64,000 nucleotides of DNA from Cucumis sativus (Eukaryota; Streptophyta; Magnoliopsida; Cucurbitales; Cucurbitaceae): NCBI RefSeq assembly GCF_000004075.3, contig NC_026661.2, positions 13,420,307 through 13,484,306 on the forward strand. The letters are read 5' to 3'. Both the position numbers and the translations under genes were made by a program. This document shows positions 23,721 to 36,320 of the stretch, piece after piece (within the stretch, counting starts at the first letter, position 1; the number at the start of each line of letters is the position of its first letter). The notes beneath the pieces are model-generated. The model was not told the DNA's origin, did not search any database, and worked only from the letters and a program-made list of their open reading frames with translations.

Positions 23721-24753
23721 GAATCATGACTCTATGGTTTAAATCTCTACTCTCAAATCTTTATTTACACTTTTTTTTGTTTTAAATTGTTAACTTGTTA
23801 AATTTTAAATCTTGTTTTTCTAGAATCTTGGAGCACATTGATGGAAGGACTTTGGGTTATACGAACAAGGCAGAAAGTAGACAATGCATTCAATTGTAGG
23901 CTTAAGAGAATGTTATGTAGGATTTATGTAAATTGAGAATACTATTTTTTGTGATTTTCTGTCGTAGGAGATTTTTTATTCTTTTTTAACACTTTATATT
24001 CTTACCTTTAAATCGAGAATCTCATTTTCTACTTTAACTACTCAACACCTTATTCAATTCAACTCTTGCACAAAAAGTGCACGGTATTTAAAATATATAG
24101 TTGTGTTTGGCTTTTGTTGGATTGTGTAGAAAGAAAGAAAGAAAGGGAAAAAAAGACTCAACCCGACTTGAATTCTAGTCAGGTTGAGCTCTACCCACAA
24201 TATGTCCGTACATTTCGGGAAAATCGACCTGACCTAGTCCAATTACACCCTTAGTGATATTCATTGTCTCCATTTTCTCTCTCATAGGATGAACGTCGTA
24301 TTCTGCATTTTCTTTCTTAAAGGAGGAGTGTTCAACATATTCCTAATAAGTTTTTAAACAACATTATTTTACTATTAAGTTTTTGAAATTACATTATTTA
24401 AATAAATCATATCCTCCAAAAACAAGTGTCTTGAAATTCTTTTTCTTTTCTAAAATGTAATCACTTCAACGATATATTTTTAAAAAGATACTAACAACTT
24501 TGTTATCTCAAAACTAAAACGAAGCACAATTGAATCGATAGGGATAAGATTGTTAAATTTTGAAAAATAAGTATTTGAAAAATATATATTATCGTGATTC
24601 TAATATGAAAAAGGATGATTTTAAATTATGAAATAGAAAATGAAATATATAATCTAAAACTATTTCTCTTTCCAAATTCTTTAATGATTTTGATTTGTAT
24701 TATGTTAAACTTCCAAGTATAAAAACTCCATTAATCAACTCCTCAATACTTAT

Positions 24754-25858
24754 TGGAAAATTGCCAAAAATTGGGTAGAAAAAGAGTTTTAGGATTGATT
24801 GTAAAAAAGTTGAGATTTAGGATAAATTTGGTGTGAAATGACGGAAATACCTTTATTTAATTTCCTCTTTCCTCTTTTCTTTTTCCTTTTCTTTAACCTA
24901 AAAACAGAACAACTTAAAAAAAAAAACGTAAACTTGAACCTCTCGCTTTTGAACTCTCCCACTTATACAGTTCCTTCAACTTGGTGCCTCCGGTGAATGT
25001 CTCTTCCCTTCCATCCATTTCTTCTCCACTTCCATCCATTTCTTCTCGACGACTCTCCACTCTTTTCCGATTTCAACTTTTTCACCGAACCTCTCCATTT
25101 CTTCTTTATGGGTCTCTGTTTTAGGGTTTAGACTTCAACTCCAGTGAACGTTTCCCACTCCTTTTCGATTTCACCTTTGTTTTCACCGGACCTCTCCATT
25201 TCTTCTCCACTCCTCTCTGTTGGCAGTGTCGTATCCATCATCTTTGAAGTCAAGTGAATAATAAAATCTGAGTTTTTTTTTTTATATAAATCATTTTGTT
25301 TAAGTTTTCTGCTGATATGAGTTTTTTGTTTGACACATTTTAGATATATCATTAAATTTGTAGAGAAGAAATGCATATGTCGTACAGGCACACACAAATA
25401 GAGAGTCGTGAGAACATGAATTCTGTTTTTAGGAAGAAGAACCATATAATTAATAAACATATTGGACGAAAAAAACCATTTCCTTTGCAATGTAATGTAA
25501 TAATAAATAATTTGGTTAAGAACCTATTATATATGTGCATGCTACAAATAAATGGATAGAAGTGTAGAGAGTCGTCGAGAAGAAATGGATAGAAGTGGAG
25601 AAGAAATGGATGGAAAAGAAGAGACGTTCACCGGAGGCACCAAGTTGAAGGAACTGTATAAGCGGAAGGTTCAAGTTTACGTTTTTTTTTTTAACGTTGT
25701 TCTGTTTTTAGGTTGAAGAAAAGGAAAAAGAAATAGGAAATGAGGAAATTAAATAAGGGTATTTCCGTCATTTCACATTAAATTTATCCACCTTTTTTAT
25801 TATCAATCCTAAAACTCTTTTTCTACCCCATTTTTGGCCTAGTTTTGGCAATTTCTGG
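24754..25858. mobile_element. Non-autonomous Mutator-like element with ~300-bp terminal inverted repeats
   Basis: The left arm (24754 to about 25060) and right arm (about 25563 to 25858) are inverted copies with high identity. The ends are GGAAAATTGCCAAAA and, on the other strand, CCAGAAATTGCCAAAA. TACTTATT flanks the element at 24746-24753 and 25859-25866; including the next base gives 8 of 9 matches. The left arm has about 14 extra bases near 24945-24960. The central 500 bp encode nothing recognisable. Long arms and an 8-9 bp duplication suit a Mutator-like origin. It ends 123 bp upstream of the CDT1-like ATG. Confidence 0.8.
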
Positions 25859-25913
25859 TACTTATTCAGCTTCGTTCTTCCCAGTTCACAAACACCCAAA
25901 CAGTTTCCCCTTT

Positions 25914-25926
25914 ATTCCCGCCAAAT
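25914..25926 (+). promoter_or_regulatory. E2F-like site upstream of the CDT1 5' half
   Basis: The sequence ATTCCCGCCAAAT fits the core of plant E2F sites (TTCCCGCC/GGCGGGAA). It lies 55-68 bp upstream of the ATG at 25982. Plant CDT1 genes are known E2F targets in the G1/S phase. Whether this copy still responds is unknown because the gene body is broken. Confidence 0.6.
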
Positions 25927-25981
25927 CCATTCCATTTGTAAACCCCTTAATCACCAATTTCCCTTCTATCACTCCATAACA

Positions 25982-27722
25982 ATGGCGGACGCTTCAAACG
26001 AAGTTTCTTCTTCATCATCATCAACTTTACCCTTCAAATCGAACAAACCTTTGCGTTCCAACTCCAAATCCTTACTTCAGGATCCACAATCCTTGAGCTC
26101 CAAGACCCCGGAAAAGCCTGCGAAGCTCTCTACCAGAACTAGAAACTGTAAGGTTTCACTTTCGATCAAAGCGATTAAACGAGCTACTCAGAGTGTCCCT
26201 GAATCCAATCCTCTGTTGCCTCTTGATCTGCCTACTGAAGAGAGTAAATCGGTTAGAAGACAAATAGATTTGTTGTCGAATGAAAGTCAATCGGTTGATA
26301 ATAAGTCCAAGAAATTGCCTGAGAAGTAAGTCTTTTTGTTTCTCGATCTTGAAATGTGACTTATTGATGGTTGGCTGCTCTTTTAGATCTGTTTTGAATG
26401 TTTCGTAAATGAGTCTTGTTATTATTCTGGTGTTTGCATATTTGAGATGCTTTGTAAGCTTTTCTATAGTTCGGATTCTGCAATGCGGTTGTTGCGATTT
26501 AAAGGTGTTGCATCCAACTTCTCTAACGTTTGCCCTAAGATCGAAGCCCTCACTGATAGGTACTTATTCTGCCTTCCATATTGTCTTTTCCTTTCCATCG
26601 ATTTATATGTTGATAGTAACTACAGGTTAATTTAGAATTTTAATCTGACTGGCCGCTTAAGTAACCGTGAAGAAGTTTGTAAAATTTGTTATTTCTTTTA
26701 AATGCAATCGTGGTTGTTATGGCATACGAAGTTAGATTGACGATATTGTGATGACTGTTTGAATCAAATCGTTCTAGTTCCAGTTAATTTTGTGGCATTC
26801 ACTTCTTAGATTTTTTAAATGACTCGAAGAGTTCCTCTGTTTTCTTATTCTGAATTTGATGGCTATGAGCGCAAGAGGTTTCCATGTCGTCATTTGGCTC
26901 AATTCAAGTTTATTTTACCTGAAGCAATTGTTCTCAAGAAGGTTGTGGTCTATGATGAGAGGACCAGTTGTATGAAGCCAGATCTTCACATATCTTTCAA
27001 TTTTGGTGTTCTAGAGAATAAGGAGGACCAATATATGCAACTGAGGAAGTTGTTTCGGGCACGACTTTCAGAATTTGTGAGTTCCCATCGAGAGGTATGC
27101 CACCATTTTCCTTCTATGATTCGTAGATTTAGTGTTTTAACTGTCTTTGTGCTCACGAATCCTAGAAGGTTGGTTCTTTCTATATGAAATGTGAAAACCC
27201 GAGGTCCCTATATCATTGTTAGTACTTGCTCTGTTTGCAAGTGCAAGGAGGTGTAGCATTCCGGTGATAGAAGTTTGTTGTTATCATTTGCATGATGGCC
27301 ACCAAGGTTGCTTGATTTCTCTATTTCATTTTGGAAGTCATTATTTTTCTTATATTTTGGATGTATTGTTTCCTGTTCGTTGAGAGTTTCTATGCTCTAA
27401 TACATGCTTCTATATTTAGAGTGATGATGTTCCAAAGGATTTGCTGCCAAATCCATTCAATTTCCGAAGCCAAGAAGTTGTCGCAAAATCCAACTTGCTA
27501 TCCCCTATCAAGACATCAATTGAGCAATTGGCCCCTGAGCAACCAATGCCATCAATAGAAGGGATTTCTTTTAACCATCATTCAGAAGAAAATCAAGGTT
27601 TCCGGATAGTTAAATCTATCATGCATGTAACTGGCCCGACTAAGCAGAAGGAATTCATAGGGTTATCTCATTTTTCACCATCTTTTAGTCGCCGTTTCTC
27701 TCAAAAAGTTGTTGACACATAA
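25982..27722 (+). pseudogene. CDT1: CDT1-like replication licensing factor, 5' half, broken
   Basis: Exons read as 25982-26325, 26440-26559, 26875-27094 and 27420-27722. The protein has a Ser/Lys-rich N-terminus and then the CDT1 geminin/MCM-binding fold: MLCKLFYSSDSAMRLLRFKG, then IEALTDR, then RHLAQFKFILPEAI, then DERTSCMKPDLHISFN, then LLPNPFNF, and SPSFSRRFSQKVVD. CDT1 loads MCM2-7 onto origins. Phase analysis shows that two acceptors have lost their AG: exon 2 is preceded by GCAT (26436-26439) instead of GCAG, and exon 3 by CAA instead of CAG (26872-26874). The nearest usable AGs shift the frame. Two codons past VVD the frame hits TAA (27720-27722), about halfway through a normal CDT1. 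The missing half is at 56559-57736. Confidence 0.82.
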
Positions 27723-28690
27723 ATAACAAACAATATGTTGTTTACGTTTTAGGTTTATTTTCAAAATCAAAGTAAAAAAATTAGTTCAGAAATCATTTCA
27801 ATTTTTTATTTTTTATTTTTGTTTATTAAAAATAAAAACCATTTATAACAGCAGATTTTGTTTTCTAGTTTTGAAAAACAAGTACTTTTATGAAGGTTTT
27901 TTTTTTTTTCATTTTCAATTTTCTTTTATAATTCTAAAAACAATTTTCTTGTTTAAAAACAAGTCAGTTACGAATTGCACGTGTATTTTAAAAAATTAAC
28001 TTTCAAAAACAAAAAGAAAGAAAAAAGAAAAAAAGAAAAGAAAAGAAAATGAAATAGGTTACCAAAGAAGATCTTTTAAGAATTGTTATACAACCAATTT
28101 TGAAATATTTAGGTAGAAAATATGAAAACGAACATGTAAGACTTTAGGAAGAAAAAAGCACGGTATTGTAAAACCAATAATCAAATAATAATAATAATAA
28201 CAAACACTTCTAAGGGAACTAAAATTTTATATTAATAATATAATATCCACTATGCCCATTTATAATTTCACACGACACCAAATTATATAAAAAAATTATT
28301 ATAAACGAGAGAGTTGTTAAAAATATTTGCAAAATATAAGATTCTATCTATTATAAATATTGATAGAATATAAAATTATGGTACGTGTTTTTGTTCATTT
28401 TTTTTTGTTGTCAATTATATATTAAATCATTATTGATCTGCTAACATGAGTTTAGCTCAAACTTGTGGTACAAGTTACGATATCAAGAAAGAGAAAGAAA
28501 GGAATTAGGATGTGATAGTGATACGAAAGTAGACAAGTAAACGTGGCAAAGCTCTGTTCACTCCTTCAGCTTTTTATTTTTCAACGGTTTCGGAGTCTAC
28601 AATGGACCTTACCAACTCCCCAATTCCCCCATTATTATGGAAGCTGCAACTCTCCAGCTTCGAATCCACATCTCCATTGGCACACTCGCA

Positions 28691-31600
28691 ATGTTTCTTC
28701 TCAAGGCATTCATTTCTCACTTTTCTTTTCTTACACCCTCCAAATCTTTTATTCTGTGCTGACTTTTTTTTGTGTGCCCTTGTTGTGTCCAGGCATGGAG
28801 AGTATCAGCTTTTGGGGTCTATGGCTACCTCAACTTCACCAAATCTGCATTCATGTAAAATTCTTGTTAACTTTTTTTTGTCCTTCATTTTCTGTTAAGT
28901 TATATGTCCTAAGCCTAAACCCTATGATTTTACAAGTTGGAAATTAGTGCCTGTGATGTGATAAAATAACACTAATTGTTCTGATTGATTGATGAAACTT
29001 TCCTAAATAGTCTCTCTGTGGATATAGTCCCTACCCCTACGCTTTGATAAAACCCAGCTAATTCCAAGTCTATTGATCATTCTTTGGACGTTTACTTTAT
29101 TGAAGAAATTCAAGAAAGTAATTGAGGTTGAGATTCTTGTACAATTTTACCCTGTACCTTGTTTACAAAACCCCATTTATTTTAACAGTTTCTTTTTTGG
29201 AATTTAGACTTTAATGCGTTTTCTTGTTGTCTTGCTGAATAATTCCATCCTGTTTAATTCTACTAAACCTAAAAGTACTGAGGTGAAAGCATATGTAGTC
29301 TACCATTCATAGTTGCACTGATTATTAGAGGTTTTTGTGATGTTAAACCATTAACAACTTTATAAATATGTTTCTAATTTCGTTAATGTGATTAACTCTT
29401 AACTGTTTTATGGCTATAGTGAACATTCTAAGAAGTTCAAACCAGAGGATATGCAAACGAACATTGAAGGGAAAAATTGCATTGTTACTGGGGCGAATTC
29501 CGGGATTGGATATGCAACTGCAGAGGGTTTAGCATCACGGTCTTGATTTCTTTTTCCCATTTTCTTTTTTTTTTTCCTGTTATAATTTTTGAGTCGGACA
29601 TGGAACAAAGCTTATGTAAAAAAACTAGAGATTTATTTTGGAAAGCATGAAATTTCTGCTGTTTTTGCAGTGGAGCTTCTGTCTACATGATATGCCGCAA
29701 CAAGGAAAGAGGTGAAGCTGCTCTTTCTGAGATAAAGTCTAAAACAGGAAACCAAAATGTTCATTTGGAGGTAGTTCTTTTCCAACCACCATTCACTACA
29801 TGATGTGGTTTTTACAATAAATCTGATTTCAAAATTGAAATCATGCTCGCTTCTAGGTGTCCTCAGTATCAATTTTATTTTTTTAGGATACCTCCTAATA
29901 AGAACACTTACATGGAAAACTCAAGAACACTTAACTATGGAAATACGCTGTAATATTGTAAGAAACAACCAGATAACCTAAACTTTTGAGAGGGCTCTTC
30001 CATTTTCTCCAAAGAAAATCCCACAAAAATCTTTACACCTTGCTTCCAACCCAATTCCCCTGTCTATATTTAAAATTTCTAACAAATTTACTACCTATTT
30101 ACTAACATCCCCCTTCTAATAGCCATACTAATAATCTGACTATTTCCATAACTAGGGTCTTACTTTTTTCCTACTTTGTGGTAGACACTCAACCTTATCT
30201 GTAACTTTTTTCTTGTAAATGATATGTGGCAAATCTTTTAGTATATGCTATATTTAATAATATTAAGGGATAGCTTGAATGATAAGTATAGCAGGTTTGT
30301 CTCAATTTAACTATGGGATAACTAGAAGCAGTGAAGCAACTACTAATTCTATTATCGAGTTTGTTTTTTTTTTTAATAATACATTATAACCTTAGCTCCC
30401 TTATTATTTAATAACTTTTCTTTAGTTTGCAGGTCTGTGATCTTTCCTCAATCAGTGACATTAAGTCATTTTCCTCAAAGTTTATTTCAAAGAATGTCCC
30501 AGTCCATGTTCTGGTAATCAATCTGTCTTTGTAATGTTTTCCTTTCATGTTCTAAAAATTATATGTTTTAGTCCATTTTTGCATTATGTCTGCAAAATCA
30601 TCATCATTGACTTCATATTAGATCTGTTCATTTTGTCAATGTAAGGCATCTCCTTACTGTTAGTGATATTACCATTATAAGAAAGGGCCCCAAGGATGTA
30701 CAACTCCATCCAAAGTGCCGGTTCTTTCCTCCTCGACCTACTTCTTTTGTACAGACAAAAAGCATATATTCCCTATTCACCAAACATTATTATATATACT
30801 AACTACACGCATTCCCTTATGCTGTCTCTGTGGTCTCCCCAATACTAACTAACTTCCGAACATAATTTTCCTTCTTACTTCTCCAAGAATACTTTCAGCA
30901 TATTGGGGGCCTAGAACGGTTGCTATCTATTAATTTGTCACTTTTACCATCATGAAAACAATATCGTTTGGGCTTTGATTTTGAAGACCTTTTGTAACTA
31001 TTTCATTGGTAATGTCTTACTTAGTTGGACCCTCTTCAAGTTGGGGTGTTTTGGTGGCTGGTTTTTTTTTGTATCCACTTGTATTCTTTCATTTTTTTTC
31101 TCAATGAAAGTTGTTTCTATATAGAAAAAGAAAAAACATCATGAAATCAGTGGGTTTTACTTTCTCCCTCATTCTTGATACAAAAGAGTTTGATTTCCAT
31201 TACTAACTGTAAATAGGTTAACAATGCTGGAATGCTTGAGAAAAATCGAATTACGACGCCTGAAGGGTATGATCTTTATTTGTGTGCTTTTACTAAGCTC
31301 TTCTCTCTATCTGTAACTTTTATCTCTCCCAAAATTCTTAATAATTTCTGAATTCCAGGTTCGAATTCAACTTTGCTGTGAATGTTTTAGGCACTTATGC
31401 AATGACTGAATCTTTGTTGCCATTGCTGGAGAAAGCTGCACCTGATGCAAAGGTCATCACAGTTTCTTCTGGCGGAATGTATTCAGTTCCCTTAACTAAT
31501 GATCTGCAGGTAGGCTTCATTTTTTAAACTTCTCTGCCTTCTCCATTTGCAGACCTGATATAGTGATTCTTTTGTTTGTTTCCTTGTAGTTTAGTGAAGA

Positions 31601-32982
31601 CGAATTTGATGGGGTCGTACAGTATGCACGTAACAAACGAGTTCAGGTTAGTAATGCTACATATAGTGTTCTAAAATCACTGTTCTTTTGATTTTCTGTA
31701 TGCTGTTGCAATGCATTGTTTTATGGTTTTCTCTTACCAGTGTTATAAAATTTTAGTTCTTTTTAATAGGATCAAAGTTGAGAAGAAATGTAAGAATACA
31801 AGTGGCATAAAAGAAAGAAAAAGTTAAACCCACAAAAAGGGAACCCTTACTATAAAATGGCACTTCAGTCAAGTAAAATAAGACCTTAATGATAGCTGCA
31901 GAAAAGCGTCACAACTAAAGCCGATAGAGAAACATAAAACTTTACAAAGGACCAAAACTTGAAACCATTTCATATCCTCCAAAGATTCTATTGTTCTTAC
32001 TCCAAAGACCCCAATCTGATTTTTTTTTTTATTGAATATCTATTTTAAATTATAAATTTAATTCGTGATGTTTTGTATAATTCCTACACAACTAAAAGCT
32101 TTTATTTTTATCTGTTACTTTGAGTCATACTTTTGTCTAATCTTTATCACTAGTATTATTGTGATTTAATGAAATTTTTTTACATGTGTAGATTGATAAA
32201 GAGGACTCGAATATATTTATAAACTATTATTGCCACTTAATTTCGATGAAAATTTTCATGAAGTTGTAAATCCAAAAGTATAGAAACTAAATTGTCATGT
32301 ACTAAAGCTTTTAGATTGAATTGTTACCAACTAAAGTTCAGGAACAAAAGTATTTGATGAAAGAATGGATGATGTGACATGTTCATTGGAATTTGAATTA
32401 TCCTTGTCTTGTCTCTACGCTATGTGCAAAGAAAGTAAAACCAATGTTTATAAAGAAACCCAATGTTTATAAAGAAACCCAACAAACCAATGTTTAACTT
32501 CGCTTGACACTGTTAAGATTACTTGATTTAGCTATTGCCGCTAGTGAATGAAGTTTCCTTTTCAGGTGGCTTTAACAGAGAAATGGTCAGAGATGTACTC
32601 TAAAAAAGGGATTGGATTCTACTCGATGCACCCCGGTTGGGCCGAAACACCCGGAGCGACTAAATCTTTACCGAGTTTCTCTAAATCGTAAGGATAGGTA
32701 GCAAAATCTTTGTTCTTTGAAGTGGACTTCAAATAGTTTTCGATTATCAATTCGTCATTTGATCATTTCAGTCTCTCGGGGAAGCTAAGAACAAGCGAGG
32801 AAGGGGCCGATACGATTATTTGGTTGGCTTTGCAGCCAAAAGAGAAGTTGGAACCTGGAGCATTCTTCTTCGATAGAATGGTAGCACCAAAGCATTTAGC
32901 TTTTGCCGCTACGAAGTCTTCTCATACAGCGATGGGCTCTATATATGACCATCTTCGTTCTTTGTCTGGCTTGGCTCAATAG
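28691..32982 (+). CDS. Short-chain dehydrogenase/reductase, DHRS12-like (NAD(P)-binding)
   Basis: Ten exons: 28691-28705, 28793-28854, 29420-29539, 29671-29770, 30433-30513, 31217-31266, 31359-31509, 31590-31646, 32566-32687, 32772-32982 (969 bp, 322 residues). Phases close throughout. Visible family signatures are TGANSGIG (49-56, cofactor loop), NNAG (128-131), the SSGG serine region (179-182) and YARNK (205-209, the catalytic YxxxK). The conserved HPGWAETPG segment follows. The length matches the Arabidopsis homologue At4g09750 (from memory). The substrate is unknown. The start chosen is MFLLKAW, the family's usual N-terminus; it requires a GC-AG first intron (donor GC at 28706-28707). An upstream ATG at 28543 runs in a different frame. 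The gene lies between the two halves of the CDT1 pseudogene. Confidence 0.9.
31020..31140 (+). repeat. Possible LINE 3'-end fragment in SDR intron 5
   Basis: The stretch TTGTATTCTTTCATTTTTTTTC, then TCAATGAAAG, ending in an A-rich run resembles the 3' tails of plant L1-like elements. No coding or duplication was found. Confidence 0.35.
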
Positions 32983-32999
32983 TCTAAACGAGCGTCAAC

Positions 33000-34790
33000 T
33001 CCTCTTTGGACCTCGTAATTGTTGGAAGGATATTATTTGTTAGAATATATGTACTTCACCAAATATGTAACTTAGATCTAAGAAGGGATATATTGGATGG
33101 ACGTAGCTCATTAGAGGAAGCAATCAAGATTATATCATCCACAGACAAGGGAAGATAGGCCATCTCATTATTTTGACATATCCCAACAAATGGGTGTAGA
33201 TTGCGGATTGCAGAGACTTTCAGTTCGGCTGTCAAACCAACTATTAGTTTGAAATATAATCTAACAATGTTAATGGATATTAGTTGTATGTGTAAAGTTC
33301 TCCATGGGGGGAGATTATTGTAGTTGGGGTAATTGGAAGGACATTGCTATGATATTAGTTGGGAAATTTTGAAAGGCATAATGAACACGACAGTATGGGC
33401 AAAAGAAGAAAAGGAAAAGGGAAAAAGAATTAGACACATATTTATTTATACAAGTTCACTCACTACAACCTTTCCAAGTAGTTTCGAACTATAAAAGACC
33501 GTACATCTCTCTTTTTCTCCTTCATATGCTTTTGTGAATTTTGCCTATGAGATGCTACTAACGATTTCCCAGAAAAACCTTTATTCATACATATCGATCA
33601 ACCTTGGTTTTCAATTCCAATTGACGATAAAAACCAATTGCTAGAGTTTTTGGAGGGTTTATAGCATTGATTTATCACGTGGTTGGTTGGTTTTGATTGG
33701 TTTATGTGAAAAGTGAGATGAAGGAAGAGAAAAATAATCACATATTTTCCAGTCTTTTATGTTTGGAGATGGAATTTGAACAAGTTTTTCTTTATGCCTT
33801 TTTCTTGCATATAAAACTATCATACCCTTCGAAACACAAATGGTGGGCCTCGACACCCATTCTTGCTTTTCACTCTCGCTCATCTCGATACTCGTTATTA
33901 CTACCACTTTCGATGACTAGACACTCGTTCTCACTCTCTTCTCTTACTCTTGAGAAAACTACAAACAAGAGTGAATATTATCTGTTTGTTCACAACATAA
34001 AATTTTGGGGTGCATTGTTTGGTAGTTTGGGTTTCTAAAACCTGTATTTGGGATGCATGGGTTTGGATGATTTGATTTTTTCCCCTGTTTTTAAGTGTTC
34101 ATGTTGTGTACTTAGTGTAGCATGGGTTAATTTGTACGATAAGTTTGGAAGAAAAAACAATCTATTCATTTTACAATGAAAATATACATTAAATCTTTTG
34201 TACCTTCCTATTACATCTTCATATTTAATTGATTTTACCATATAAATATAGAAAAATGTTGGACCACAGGTTGAATAATCATAGTAAGTTATGTACTTTT
34301 GTGTTCCTATTAAGAAATTAGTATTATACATTGTTGAATCGTAGCAAATTAGTATTAATGGGTGCATTTTATTGAGAAAAAGTTCTGTTAATATACACGT
34401 TGAAATCTATTATTGATAGAAGCTATCAATGATAAACTTCATAGTAAAGTTTATAACCAATCGACTATAAACTAAACTCCATTATGACATTACTTCTCTA
34501 TTACTACTTGACAATAAGATAACTACTGCTGATAGAAAAACATTATCTATCTTCAAGCAGAATGATTCTTATCAACAACGTAATATCATATCATTTTGTG
34601 ACCAGCATGACGACAATGACTACATTTTGATGACTTTTCTTCTCATTAATCGATTTTTTTCGTGGTCCATCTGCTCGACGCTTGCAAAATAGAGGTAGTG
34701 TTACACTCATAACATTGATTAACCATAATTCTGAATTGCTGCAATATATATATATATATATATAGATACAGTTTATCATCCTAGTGTTAC
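33000..34790. other. Intergenic stretch without recognisable genes
   Basis: AT-rich DNA downstream of the SDR gene. Short open frames here (e.g. around 33700-34040 and 34035-34367) show no family resemblance. An (AT)n microsatellite lies at 34744-34764. Confidence 0.6.
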
Positions 34791-34794
34791 ACTC

Positions 34795-34998
34795 ATCGCA
34801 TCATAGAAGATGGAGTCTATCACTGATTGACTAATATTAATGATGGCCTAGGGTACGAGTCTATCATTGATAGACTACTATCATTGATAGACTACTATCA
34901 TTGATATAACTTAGGATATTAGTGATGACCTGGGATATGGTTTAAGGTTTAATATCAGTGATGACCTTGGATACGAGTCTATCATTGATAGACTAATA
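34795..34998. repeat. Palindromic repeat cluster (TCTATCATTGATAGA units)
   Basis: At least four copies of the near-palindrome GTCTATCATTGATAGAC or shortened forms occur. They include two longer similar units, CTAGGGTACGAGTCTATCA at about 34850 and CTTGGATACGAGTCTATCA at about 34969. The core is the same as in the MITE family at 40485 and 41108. The cluster abuts the copia fragment at 34999. Confidence 0.6.
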
Positions 34999-36320
34999 TC
35001 AGCGTATTCTCCACCTCGATCAGATCAAAATATTTTAATCTTTTTACTTAATATATTTTCAACTTTAGCCTTATATTCCTTGAACTTTTTAAAAGCTTCA
35101 GACTTATACTCCATTAAGTATAAATAACCATACCTTGAATAATCATCTATAAAATAGATGAAGTATTCAAAACCTCCTCAGCTTTTACATTCATCAGATC
35201 ACATAGGTCTGAATGTATAAGTTCTAGGGGCTCTTTGGCTCTACAATATTTTTCAGTAAAAAGTCTTTAGTCATTTTCCCTTCGAGACAAGATTTATATG
35301 AAGGTAATCAATCATCTTCTAACTCATTTAGAAGTTCATTCTTTACCAATCTCCCGATCTTATCAAGATTAATGTGACCTAATCTTAAATGTCAAATATA
35401 GATATTGTTATTTAGAGAAATTCTTTATCTTTTATTTTGAGTATTAGCAGTTTTAAACATCTCATGATTTAAAATTGTTTTCACTTCAATAGGTCCTAAT
35501 ATGTATAAGTTGTTTTCTAACTTAGCTGAATAAATATGTGTACACCATTCTTAAAAAAATGAACACTTCATTCAAAGAAAAAAATATGTAATAAGATTGT
35601 TCAAGTAAACAAGAAATAGATACAAGATTCCTTTTAATCTTAGGAACTATATATAAATTTTCTAAGATTAATTCTAAAAAACTTCACATTTCTTACTACA
35701 CGAGCTAAAATTTCGCCTCTCGTTCTAACTTTGAGCATCATCTCACCCTCCTCAAGTTGTTTCTTATAAAGAAGAACAAACATGGTCAGTAGCTCCTAAA
35801 TCAAGCCTATAACTCATTTAGGAGAGTAGTCATGTTATATTTTGTCTTGTTCATTACCGCATTGCTACGAAATTGAAGGAAGCTCTTTAGAAGAGATTCC
35901 AAGATAAAGGACACTTGACTTTGCTCGTCAATGACCACCCCATTCATCTTTGCCACAATGAAGTGGACCATCATGTCGACACATGTTCTCTAACAGTTTG
36001 GCTCTCCTTGATATAGGCATTATAAACGTATTTAATGGCCTCGTGTCAGATTTGAATGGACGATTGCCTAAATATCTCCTAAAGGGAGTCCATAATCTGA
36101 CGTGTAGTGACCATGGACTCATGCTTCTGCTCAGTACGTCAGACATATTGGCCAAGATATAGATGTGGGCCTTGTCATTAGCCTTTGTACAGTGGTCATA
36201 TGCATCCCTGGCAATCTAGGATGCATTTCGAGTAGGGGAAATTCCTCTATTAAGATGAAGAGTAGATCATCGACTACCAAAATCATATTCAGGTTCAACT
36301 TTCACGTCGTATAATTTAAA
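34999..36320 (-). mobile_element. Decayed copia fragment (gag to start of integrase)
   Basis: Minus-strand frames, interrupted by many stops, give a gag start (NMILVVDDLLF, about 36300), a gag body (about 36200-35900), a protease-like LDLGATDHVCSS (about 35800), the pre-integrase region (about 35640-35350) and the integrase start (AKEPLELIHSDLC, about 35230). No reverse transcriptase follows; the fragment ends in the palindromic repeat cluster. Confidence 0.75.

Larger units (their letters stand above)
21520..24253 (+). mobile_element. hAT-family DNA transposon, decayed, with 8-bp target duplication
   Basis: The left end TAGGGGTGTA (21520) and right end TACACCCTTA form short terminal inverted repeats (9 of 10 positions). 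They are flanked by GTGAGATT (21512-21519) and GTGATATT (24254-24261), an 8-bp duplication with one mismatch, as expected for hAT elements. The left end has sub-terminal GGTTTGGTT-type repeats; the right end has the Lys/Glu-codon-rich AAAGAAAGAAAG tract and AACCCGAC-type words. A broken BED-finger transposase lies inside on the plus strand. Confidence 0.8.

Noticed and set aside
28543..28947. Open frame of 134 codons over the SDR 5' end
   Set aside because: It runs through intron 1 in another frame and lacks family resemblance. MFLLKAWRVS at 28691 matches the family N-terminus.
34842..34998. CRISPR-like or satellite array
   Set aside because: This is plant DNA with irregular spacing and palindromic MITE-core units.
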